Positions 1 through 5,418 of a stretch of DNA of 6,719 bases are shown in pieces. Positions within the stretch are counted from its first letter, which is position 1. The number at the start of each line of letters is the position of its first letter. The position numbers were made by a program, and so were the translations under genes. The DNA comes from Thermoplasmata archaeon (GTDB taxonomy: Archaea; Thermoplasmatota; E2; UBA9212): NCBI GenBank assembly GCA_013329495.1, contig DUKC01000135.1:1-6719 (forward strand). Direction: 5' to 3'. Below the pieces are notes generated by a model. It ran no database searches. It saw only the letters and a list, made by a program, of their open reading frames with translations, and was not told the DNA's origin.

Positions 1-334
1 ATTTTAAGTCGAGAAGCTCCATTTCAATCTCCAATCTCTTATTGACGGGAGACGAATCGACATGACCTTGGTATACCCCTCTCACCTTTCTCTATCACGC
101 GTAGGAAAGGGAAACCCCGAATTCACGCTCGTGGAGATCAGGGTCTCTGTAACTCTCGTGAGGAGAGAATGAGTCTGGTAAGGAAAGCAAGAATTGAAAA
201 CTCCAGCAAAATGTTTCCTGAAGCAGGGGCGATGTGAGAGCGGCGTTAAGGAAAAGTTGAAAACCCCCAAAACCTTAGATCCCGGCAACAGGAGAATGTC
301 ACCCGTCCTTAATGGCTTTTGAGGCAATGCGCAA
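1..334. other. Upstream region without a convincing intact gene
   Basis: No intact gene is visible here. The minus-strand frame that crosses it runs into the symporter gene and has no recognisable motif, so it is treated as a shadow. Small inverted repeats can be seen: CCTTTC at 85-90 with GAAAGG at 105-110, CTCTC at 153-157 with GAGAG at 163-167, and TTAAGGA at 246-252 with TCCTTAA at 306-312. Such hairpins together with the possible TnpB-like tail at 46-237 would fit the 3' end of an IS200/IS605-type element, but they are short and could be chance. No tRNA or rRNA was recognised. Confidence 0.5.
46..237 (+). pseudogene. Possible decayed C-terminal tail of a TnpB-like protein
   Basis: This 63-codon open stretch follows an in-frame TGA at 43-45 and ends at TGA 235-237. 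It contains the run RIHARGDQG (IHARGD at codons 26-31) and ends in PEAGAM. From memory, many TnpB proteins of IS200/IS605-type elements have a poorly conserved C-terminal tail with an xACGD/ARGD-like motif after the last RuvC segment, and the resemblance rests on that alone. The zinc-finger cysteines and RuvC aspartates expected of TnpB would lie upstream, outside the window, and the in-frame stop at 43-45 means any such gene is broken or in another frame. It could equally be non-coding. Low confidence. Confidence 0.2.
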
Positions 335-345
335 TTTTTAAATAT
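329..345 (+). promoter_or_regulatory. Archaeal TATA-box promoter of the symporter operon
   Basis: TTTTTAAAT lies at 335-343, preceded by GCGCAA in the place of a BRE element. The box centre is about 26 bases before the ATG at 366. In archaea the TATA box is centred about 26 bases upstream of the transcription start, so the transcript probably starts at or next to the start codon and is leaderless. The absence of a GGAGG-like site before 366 agrees with this. Confidence 0.6.
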
Positions 346-365
346 CAGCAAAAGATTAACAGAGC

Positions 366-2000
366 ATGGTAGATCTAACTTTTTTGGATATGATCTGGAT
401 CGCACTTTTTGTGGGTTTGATGATCGCACTTGCCCTTCTTTTCTATCGATTGAGCAAAAGATCTCAATCAGACTTCTTCTTAGCAGGAAGGGGCTTGCCT
501 TGGTGGCTACCCGCAACCTCGGTATATGCTACCCACACTGGAACAGACACTCCCATTTGGTATAGTGGCGTGATTTATCAATACGGTTTAGCAGGAATGT
601 GGTATGGATTTTTTGCAACTTGGTGTTCAATTTCTGCTTTTGCATCAGCAAAAATTTTTAGGCGTTCTTTGTCCTACACCCAAGCCGAGTGGCAAACCCT
701 TCGTTTTAGCGGATTGGGAGCAGAGTTGTCAAGGGGGTGGCTCTCGGGATGGAGAGCATTTATGGACATATTTACTGTGGGCTGGATGAATGCCGCAATC
801 TATATGATTTGCAATTATTTGTTTGGGTGGCCTTTCTGGCTTTCATTTTTGGTCTTCACCGTCTCGGTTGCCATTTATGTAACAACCTCAGGATATTGGG
901 GAGTGGTTATGGCCGATTTCCAGCAAGGGATTTTCGTTCTTATAGTTATTGTTCTGGTTTCTGTGATAGGAATAAGTGTTGCTGGAGGCCCTGCAGGAAT
1001 CCTTTCATCTCTCGAGTCAATGGGGAAAGAATGGATGGCAAATCCTTTCGCATTTAAAGAATTCGGAGGGGGGCTCCCCCTAGCATGGTTTCTAACCATG
1101 TTTTTTGCAGCCATCATCGCAGGATTTGGAATGGGTTCCCACACGGATTGGTATACCGAAGCCCAAAGGATTCAATCCGCAAAAACTCTGAAAGACTCAT
1201 CTTATTGTATGTGGGCAGGTCCTGCCCTGGTTATTATTAGAAATGCTTTATGGGCCGTTGCAATACTCGCCTTCTTTGTCCTTTCCCCCAATCTTTTGCC
1301 TCCGAATCCAGCAAACCCTCCTCCTCTACACCAAGCTGCTGAGATGGCTTGGTATAGGATAGGTTTTGATTACTTACCCGAAGTTAGTGCGGGGTTATTG
1401 GGCTTTTTCATCGCTGCTATCATAGGCATTCATTTTTCTACTGTTTCGACTCATCTCAATTTGGGTGCTTCTTATCTGACCAGAGACCTCTATCAACATT
1501 ATATAAATCCCGAAGCATCTGAACAAAGATTGGTGTGGGGTGGGCGGATTTCAACTCTAATTATTCTTGCGGGCTCTTTCTTCTTTGGTTGGATGATGAA
1601 AGCAGAGATCACCTCGTGGCTCATCTTCACTATGTGGATAATGATGGCCGGTACATGGATACCAAACATCTTGCAAGTTGTGTGGTGGAGATTTAATATT
1701 AAGGGATGGTTAGCCGCATGGATTGCGAACATGGGACTAGCATGGATAGTCGTGTGGATATTGCCCTCGGTAAATATCCTATCTGGCTTGCTCGACTATC
1801 AGCAGTTCTGGATCCTTTTAGCTCTTTCAGCTCTTATCTATCTGCCTGTTACTCTCTTGACAAAGCCAGAGCCGACAGAACACCTGGTCAGGTTCTACGT
1901 TATGGCCCGTCCTTACGGTTGGTGGGGACCCATTCGAAAAGAAGCAGAACGGAGAGGCTTAATTAAACCAATTGAAAAAACAAAAGGAGGTCAAAAATGA
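366..2000 (+). CDS. Sodium:solute symporter (SSS) family permease
   Basis: A secondary transporter of the SSS family (APC superfamily, LeuT fold), expected to drive solute uptake with the sodium gradient across the cytoplasmic membrane. At 544 residues it has the normal family length and is hydrophobic throughout, with about 13 likely membrane helices. Family marks: FFLAGRGLPWWL after helix 1 (residues 37-48), TSGYWGVVMADFQQ (174-187), the cytoplasmic loop DWYTEAQRIQSAKTLKDS (261-278), and the helix 8 signature with STVSTHLN (358-365) followed by LTRDLYQHY (371-379). The Ser/Thr pair in that helix is where the conserved Na2 sodium site lies in characterised members. The C-terminal RPYGWWGPIRK (515-525) recalls one SSS subgroup. 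Substrate cannot be read from the sequence; sugars, amino acids and carboxylates are all possible. The ATG at 366 fits a leaderless transcript. It is first in a four-gene operon and its stop overlaps the next start as ATGA. Confidence 0.93.
   Translation: MVDLTFLDMIWIALFVGLMIALALLFYRLSKRSQSDFFLAGRGLPWWLPATSVYATHTGTDTPIWYSGVIYQYGLAGMWYGFFATWCSISAFASAKIFRRSLSYTQAEWQTLRFSGLGAELSRGWLSGWRAFMDIFTVGWMNAAIYMICNYLFGWPFWLSFLVFTVSVAIYVTTSGYWGVVMADFQQGIFVLIVIVLVSVIGISVAGGPAGILSSLESMGKEWMANPFAFKEFGGGLPLAWFLTMFFAAIIAGFGMGSHTDWYTEAQRIQSAKTLKDSSYCMWAGPALVIIRNALWAVAILAFFVLSPNLLPPNPANPPPLHQAAEMAWYRIGFDYLPEVSAGLLGFFIAAIIGIHFSTVSTHLNLGASYLTRDLYQHYINPEASEQRLVWGGRISTLIILAGSFFFGWMMKAEITSWLIFTMWIMMAGTWIPNILQVVWWRFNIKGWLAAWIANMGLAWIVVWILPSVNILSGLLDYQQFWILLALSALIYLPVTLLTKPEPTEHLVRFYVMARPYGWWGPIRKEAERRGLIKPIEKTKGGQK
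1984..1991 (+). promoter_or_regulatory. Strong ribosome binding site for the 97-residue protein gene
   Basis: AAGGAGGT, complementary to the 3' end of 16S rRNA, lies five bases before the ATG at 1997. It sits inside the last codons of the symporter gene and fixes the start of the overlapping downstream gene. Confidence 0.8.
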
Positions 2001-2290
2001 CCTGGATCAAAAGGGAATGGACTGGAGAGGAAGCTCAAGAATGGACTAAGGAAGATGTGATCGCATGGATCCTCTCCCCTTTGGCTTACCTCGGATTCAC
2101 AGCTGGCGTTGCCTTAACCTTGCTTGCGAAGTGGCCGGGATACATCTTGCTCGCTTTAGCAATTGTTTTCACATTCCTAATTTTTTGGATCCAAAGACCA
2201 AAGTTAGATGCAGCTTCAGAAGAATATGAAACAAAACAAAAAGAATATCTTAAAGAGACAGAAAAGATGCAGCGCTGGGAGGAGATATAA
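1997..2290 (+). CDS. Small two-helix membrane protein, probable symporter accessory subunit
   Basis: A 97-residue protein I cannot assign to a named family. The N-terminus is polar and tryptophan-rich, with EWT at residues 7-9 and again at 15-17. Two hydrophobic segments follow, about residues 22-44 and 47-66, separated by KWPG, a likely tight turn. The tail from about residue 67 is highly charged (EEYETKQKEYLKETEKMQRWEE) and probably forms an amphipathic or coiled helix at the membrane surface. The start overlaps the symporter stop (ATGA) and has its own strong ribosome binding site, so the two are translated together. Small membrane partners encoded beside SSS permeases are known in bacteria, for example YhdT with PanF and YjcH with ActP. 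By analogy this is probably an accessory or stabilising subunit; that role is inferred from position and topology. Confidence 0.85.
   Translation: MTWIKREWTGEEAQEWTKEDVIAWILSPLAYLGFTAGVALTLLAKWPGYILLALAIVFTFLIFWIQRPKLDAASEEYETKQKEYLKETEKMQRWEEI
2277..2284 (+). promoter_or_regulatory. Ribosome binding site for the 41-residue protein gene
   Basis: GGGAGGAG lies six bases before the ATG at 2291 (core GGAGG at 2278-2282, eight bases before). It sits in the last codons of the preceding gene and is the main reason to call such a short frame a gene. Confidence 0.75.
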
Positions 2291-2416
2291 ATGGCAGAAA
2301 TGACATCTATTTTTATAATTGCCATGGCGCTTGCTTACATTCTTCCACTTTTGGGTTCGCTCTTTGCTTACAATCGGTACAAAAAAATGCACGAGAAAAA
2401 GGAGGAAAAGAAATGA
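2291..2416 (+). CDS. 41-residue single-helix membrane protein
   Basis: This short gene starts one base after the TAA of the preceding gene and ends in TGA at 2414-2416. The protein begins MAEMTSIFIIAMALAY, carries one membrane helix (about residues 6-27) and ends in a strongly basic and charged tail (NRYKKMHEKKEEKK). By the positive-inside rule the tail is cytoplasmic. Evidence that it is real: a good ribosome binding site, tight packing between two neighbours, sensible membrane topology, and an overlap with the next gene. Very short membrane proteins are annotated next to some SSS transporters as symporter small accessory proteins; this may be one, though I see no diagnostic sequence match. 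It probably helps assembly or regulation of the permease, by inference from position only. Confidence 0.75.
   Translation: MAEMTSIFIIAMALAYILPLLGSLFAYNRYKKMHEKKEEKK
2401..2405 (+). promoter_or_regulatory. Ribosome binding site for the 36-residue protein gene
   Basis: GGAGG lies seven bases before the ATG at 2413, embedded in the Lys/Glu codons at the end of the 41-residue gene. The charged tail of that protein and the binding site therefore share the same bases. Confidence 0.7.
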
Positions 2417-2523
2417 CACCGCAAGAAATATTGCTTGGCATTATTTTACCACTTGGGGTACTGGTGTTCTCAACCTCAGTTACAATTTGGTTGTACCTTC
2501 ATTTTTCAAAACAAATTAAATAA
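2413..2523 (+). CDS. 36-residue single-helix membrane protein
   Basis: Last gene of the operon, starting inside the stop of the 41-residue gene (ATGA) and ending in TAA at 2521-2523. The protein begins MTPQEILLGIILPLGVLVF, spans the membrane once (about residues 5-30) and ends with a short basic tail, HFSKQIK. The proline at residue 13 could kink the helix. It has its own GGAGG site seven bases upstream. The protein is not recognised; position and topology suggest a third miniature partner of the symporter. The stop codon overlaps the left arm of an inverted repeat (2522-2529 with 2559-2566). Confidence 0.7.
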   Translation: MTPQEILLGIILPLGVLVFSTSVTIWLYLHFSKQIK

Positions 2524-2568
2524 GATTGGCAAACGAGAGTGCTATCCTATATCGATAACCAATCTTTT
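2522..2568 (+). terminator. Possible hairpin and T-tract terminator of the symporter operon
   Basis: AAGATTGG at 2522-2529 is perfectly complementary to CCAATCTT at 2559-2566, an 8-base-pair stem with a 29-base loop, followed by a short T run (TTTT at 2565-2568). It lies at the end of the last gene and overlaps its stop codon. Archaeal termination depends mainly on T-tracts, so the hairpin might instead protect the mRNA 3' end, and the long loop makes it weaker than a classic intrinsic terminator. Confidence 0.4.
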
Positions 2569-2592
2569 GATGTGATCTAGGAGGCTAGTTTT

Positions 2593-2680
2593 AACCCCAA
2601 AAATTTTGGCCATACTCTCATCTTCCATTCTTAAATGGAATCTTTTCTGTTGGGGTTTCAAAGGAGGTGTAACTCCTCTT
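2593..2680 (+). other. Cluster of nested inverted repeats, possible structured RNA or terminator
   Basis: An outer pair, AACCCCAA at 2593-2600 and TTGGGGTT at 2650-2657, encloses an inner hairpin of TTCCATT at 2623-2629 and AATGGAA at 2634-2640 with a four-base loop, followed by TCTTTTC. Directly after comes a third stem, AGGAGG at 2662-2667 with CCTCTT at 2675-2680 (one G-T pair). Three stems in under 90 bases is more than expected by chance in an idle spacer. It could be a downstream terminator or the folded 3' end of the symporter mRNA; no known RNA family was recognised. Confidence 0.35.
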
Positions 2681-2789
2681 ACCCCCCACGAGCATGTCCC
2701 AAGACGAATCTAATGCACCCCTCCACCCTTCCAATTCTCAATCCAAAAGTCGGTAGGAACGTTGCAGCCTCCAGCGATCCTCCCACATT

Positions 2790-2805
2790 CAAAAAGGACT
2801 TTTTG
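2790..2805. terminator. Palindrome with T-tracts on both strands, possible bidirectional terminator
   Basis: CAAAAAG-GA-CTTTTTG is almost a perfect palindrome. It puts a run of five T on each strand (2800-2804 on plus, and the complement of 2791-2795 on minus). Its place between two converging operons suits a terminator acting in both directions. Confidence 0.35.
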
Positions 2806-2854
2806 GCACGGCCTAACTGTTTTATATGGATATGAATTACAAAAAATAGATTCC

Positions 2855-2869
2855 TTGTTTTAAAAACAA
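2855..2869. terminator. AT-rich palindrome, possible terminator of the rad50 transcript
   Basis: TTGTTTT-A-AAAACAA is a 15-base palindrome downstream of rad50 on the minus strand, giving TTTTT in that transcript. Further minus-strand T-tracts lie at 2971-2975 (26 bases beyond the rad50 stop), 2916-2921 and 2841-2846. Repeated T-tracts after the last gene are typical of archaeal termination. Confidence 0.35.
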
Positions 2870-3000
2870 AGCAATACCTGCTGATCTTGCACCGTTGTTT
2901 GCGATTTTCTCCCTCAAAAAACATTCTTTCTCGATTCTACCCTATCTGCAAGTGGCATTAAACGGGTTTTAAAAAGCATCCCACTGCTTTGTCTATTCCG

Positions 3001-5418
3001 TCATTCTAAACTTGCTGAGCTTGTTCCGTCCTCGTTTTCTTTGACTACTATGACGTGCTCCATCGCATCCTTAATCTCATCAACATGAGTAATAAGGAAT
3101 ATCTGTCGAAACCTCCGGGTTAGGGTGCTGAGAGCATCTAGTATGTTGCGCTTTCTCTCCTGATCCTGAGAACCAAATATCTCATCCAAGATGATGAATT
3201 GGAAGTCTATGTCGCCTGAACGTTCAGCAATAACCTGAGATATTGCAAGTCTCAAGCAAAGATTCGCCAGATCTGTTTCCCCTCCAGAGAACCTGTCCAA
3301 GGAATATTTTTCTCCCTGGTCAATTAGATGGATCTCATAGTTCTCGTCAACCTCCAATTCGCTGTACTTTCCTCTGCTGAGCTGGGAGAGCAGCTGGGAG
3401 GCATAGCTAGAGAGAGCAGGCCCTATCCTGCCAATCAGATTTGATTTAAATTCGTTTAGCAACCCCTCCTCTCGATCCCCAGCAAGCCAGTCAAGATACC
3501 TAACCTCTTTTTTTAGATGGGCGATTTGAGTCTGAAGCTGGTCTTGTTCTTTAATTTCGTTTTCGAGTCTCTCTCTCTCGTTTTTTAATTGTAAAATTCT
3601 TTGATTCACCGCGGCTTTCTGCTTTTCAAGCTCAGACAGCTCATCCTTATTCCTATCGAAAGCTTCGCTAATACTTTTGTATTCTCCCTCATTGAATCTA
3701 AGATTTGCTAGTCTATCCTTTGATTCTAAAATTGTTTTGTCCAGTCCTTTTAATTCTCCAGAAATTTCTCTAAGCTCTTTTTCCAAGACGCCTATTCTTT
3801 CTACCTTATTCGCTAATCTGATCCATTGCTCCTGGAAACCCTGGAGATCAAGGAGCCTGGCACCGACCTCTTTCCATTTTAACTCATCAAATTCCACTTT
3901 TCCGATGCTCTTGAGAGTCTCAGACACCTCCGCAAGTTTTGACTCCCTTTCTTTGCTTTCGTTCTCAACTGGTTTAATTTCTTCTTTCAATTGATCAAGC
4001 TTTCCCGGCGTCCTTTCGAGGAGGATTGTTTCTTTTTCAATAGATTTCCGCGCTTCCTCGAGCAGATTCGCTTTTTCTTCAAGCTTCTTCAGTTCATTTT
4101 CGAGTCCCAAAAAGGTGTTTTTGTTCTCCTCTATCGCGTCATTGTATGACTCAATAACCAGGTAGTATGAAAGGCCCAACGGCCTCTTGCAGGTCGGACA
4201 TTGACTTTGGGGACCTTTAAGAAAAGTTTTCAGCCTTTCTATCTCATAGTTTCTAGTTTCCAACTGCTCTTTTTTTAGTTCCTTTTGATTTATAGAATTT
4301 TGAATTTCCGATAGTTCATCGGCCCTCTTCTTTTCCTCTTGCTTTAAAGCACGATATTTTTGTAAATCCTGTTCCAACTGTTCTTTAGTTCTTTCCAACC
4401 CCTTTTTTCTGCTTTTTAATCTCTCTAGCTCTTCCAATGCTCTTGCCTTGCTTGCTCTCAACTGCAGAACCTCGAAGTGCTTTCCCCTTGCCTCATCAAG
4501 CTTTTGCTTTTCAAGAGTACATGCGTTGTATTCCACCACCTTTGGCCGGATTTCTTTGAGCCTTGAAGCAGCCACATTTAGTTCTTCTACTTCCTTCTTC
4601 TTCGAATGCTCCTCCCCAGTTTTAGAGGTTTCTCTCTCTTCTAATATTCCAATTATTTGACGCAGCTTGTTGAATTCTTCATACTTTGCTTGGTTCTCAT
4701 CTCTCTTTTTCTTAAGGTTATCTACCAAGCCAATTTGTTTAGCTATTCTTCTCTCAAGCTCTAACTTTTGGTTTTCTTCGGCCCTTTCTTTCGCCTTGAA
4801 AGTTTCCAACCCCTGCTTTAATTCCTCAACAGGTTTTAATTTAGACTTGATAAATTCAATGTCTCTACGTTTGTCTCTCTTATCGCTCCTTATGCTTGCT
4901 ATCGCCTGATCAATGGCATCTATCCTTAGCATCCTCAAAATAAGCTTTCTTCTCTCCCCATACGTTCTGTCAGAAAGAGCGTTCAATTCTTTCTGCTTTG
5001 CAACCAGAGAGGTGTAAAAGGATTCGCGATCCATCCCTATCTTTTGGGTCAGGAAGCGCGTCAGCTCGTTTGCCGATTTCGCTCCCGAGGGTATCAACAC
5101 CTTACCATTCACTTTTACCCATGCGTTTGGCGTCAAATCCTTTCCAACCATCTCCCTCATGACTTCATACTGGTCTGAGTTTAGCTCAAATTGGAGCAAA
5201 ACCCTGCAAGCCTCCTCTTGAGATGCCCCTGTCCTTTTAAGAAGCTCTTTTTTGGTCCTGGCAGCGGATTGCCCGTACAACGCCCAGCATACTGCCTCCA
5301 CCAGGGTTGATTTCCCAACTCCATTCTGCCCTATTATACCCGTCACTCCATCTGGAAACTCCAGTGCTATTTTTGCAAACTTCCTGTAATTCTCCAGAGC
5401 CAGATAAGCGAGCTTCAT
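3001..5418 (-). CDS. rad50: DNA double-strand break repair ATPase Rad50
   Basis: ATPase subunit of the Mre11-Rad50 complex, an SMC-like protein that binds and tethers DNA ends and controls the Mre11 nuclease by ATP-driven opening and closing. The 805 residues show the full layout: N-terminal ATPase half with Walker A GQNGVGKST (residues 30-38) and Q-loop glutamine near 142; long heptad-rich coil from about 185 to 400; zinc-hook CPTC at 407-410, where two Rad50 molecules join through one zinc; returning coil to about 640; then the C-terminal half with ABC signature FSGGE (710-714), Walker B IILDE (742-746), D-loop GSQD (749-752) and H-loop histidine 778. It is somewhat shorter than typical archaeal Rad50 (about 850-900), most simply a shorter coil. 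The start overlaps the mre11 stop (ATGA), with AGAGGT six bases upstream (5425-5430). The bacterial counterpart is SbcC; the Mre11 partner and promoters favour Rad50. Confidence 0.96.
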   Translation of the reverse strand: MKLAYLALENYRKFAKIALEFPDGVTGIIGQNGVGKSTLVEAVCWALYGQSAARTKKELLKRTGASQEEACRVLLQFELNSDQYEVMREMVGKDLTPNAWVKVNGKVLIPSGAKSANELTRFLTQKIGMDRESFYTSLVAKQKELNALSDRTYGERRKLILRMLRIDAIDQAIASIRSDKRDKRRDIEFIKSKLKPVEELKQGLETFKAKERAEENQKLELERRIAKQIGLVDNLKKKRDENQAKYEEFNKLRQIIGILEERETSKTGEEHSKKKEVEELNVAASRLKEIRPKVVEYNACTLEKQKLDEARGKHFEVLQLRASKARALEELERLKSRKKGLERTKEQLEQDLQKYRALKQEEKKRADELSEIQNSINQKELKKEQLETRNYEIERLKTFLKGPQSQCPTCKRPLGLSYYLVIESYNDAIEENKNTFLGLENELKKLEEKANLLEEARKSIEKETILLERTPGKLDQLKEEIKPVENESKERESKLAEVSETLKSIGKVEFDELKWKEVGARLLDLQGFQEQWIRLANKVERIGVLEKELREISGELKGLDKTILESKDRLANLRFNEGEYKSISEAFDRNKDELSELEKQKAAVNQRILQLKNERERLENEIKEQDQLQTQIAHLKKEVRYLDWLAGDREEGLLNEFKSNLIGRIGPALSSYASQLLSQLSRGKYSELEVDENYEIHLIDQGEKYSLDRFSGGETDLANLCLRLAISQVIAERSGDIDFQFIILDEIFGSQDQERKRNILDALSTLTRRFRQIFLITHVDEIKDAMEHVIVVKENEDGTSSASLE

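Larger units (their letters stand above)
2524..3000. other. Convergent intergenic region, no gene recognised
   Basis: About 480 bases between the ends of two converging operons. Short frames occur on both strands (for example 2635-2835 plus and 2679-2924 minus), but they overlap, lack ribosome binding sites at useful distance and show no motif, so they are not called. What it does hold is a cluster of inverted repeats (2593-2680), two AT-rich palindromes (2790-2805 and 2855-2869) and T-tracts on both strands. No tRNA, CRISPR repeat or riboswitch was recognised. Confidence 0.6.

Noticed and set aside
82..516. Minus-strand 144-codon frame overlapping the symporter start
   Set aside because: It covers the operon promoter and the start of a well-supported gene, and its translation shows no domain or membrane pattern.
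2663..2756. GGAGG at 2663-2667 followed by a 20-codon frame from ATG 2694
   Set aside because: The spacing of 26 bases is too long for a ribosome binding site, the peptide has no feature, and the GGAGG is better explained as a stem arm.
2635..2835. Plus-strand 66-codon frame in the convergent intergenic region
   Set aside because: No ribosome binding site, proline- and serine-rich composition without motif, overlapped by a minus-strand frame and starting within a hairpin arm.
2679..2924. Minus-strand 81-codon frame downstream of rad50
   Set aside because: No usable ribosome binding site, no domain recognised, and it spans the probable terminator T-tracts.
2524..3000. Search for a tRNA or CRISPR repeat in the intergenic region
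   Set aside because: No T-loop consensus, cloverleaf arms or regularly spaced direct repeats were found.
3677..4909. Serine- and phenylalanine-rich plus-strand frames opposite rad50
   Set aside because: These are the antisense image of the Lys/Glu-rich coiled coil of Rad50, which always gives Ser/Phe/Leu-rich open frames.
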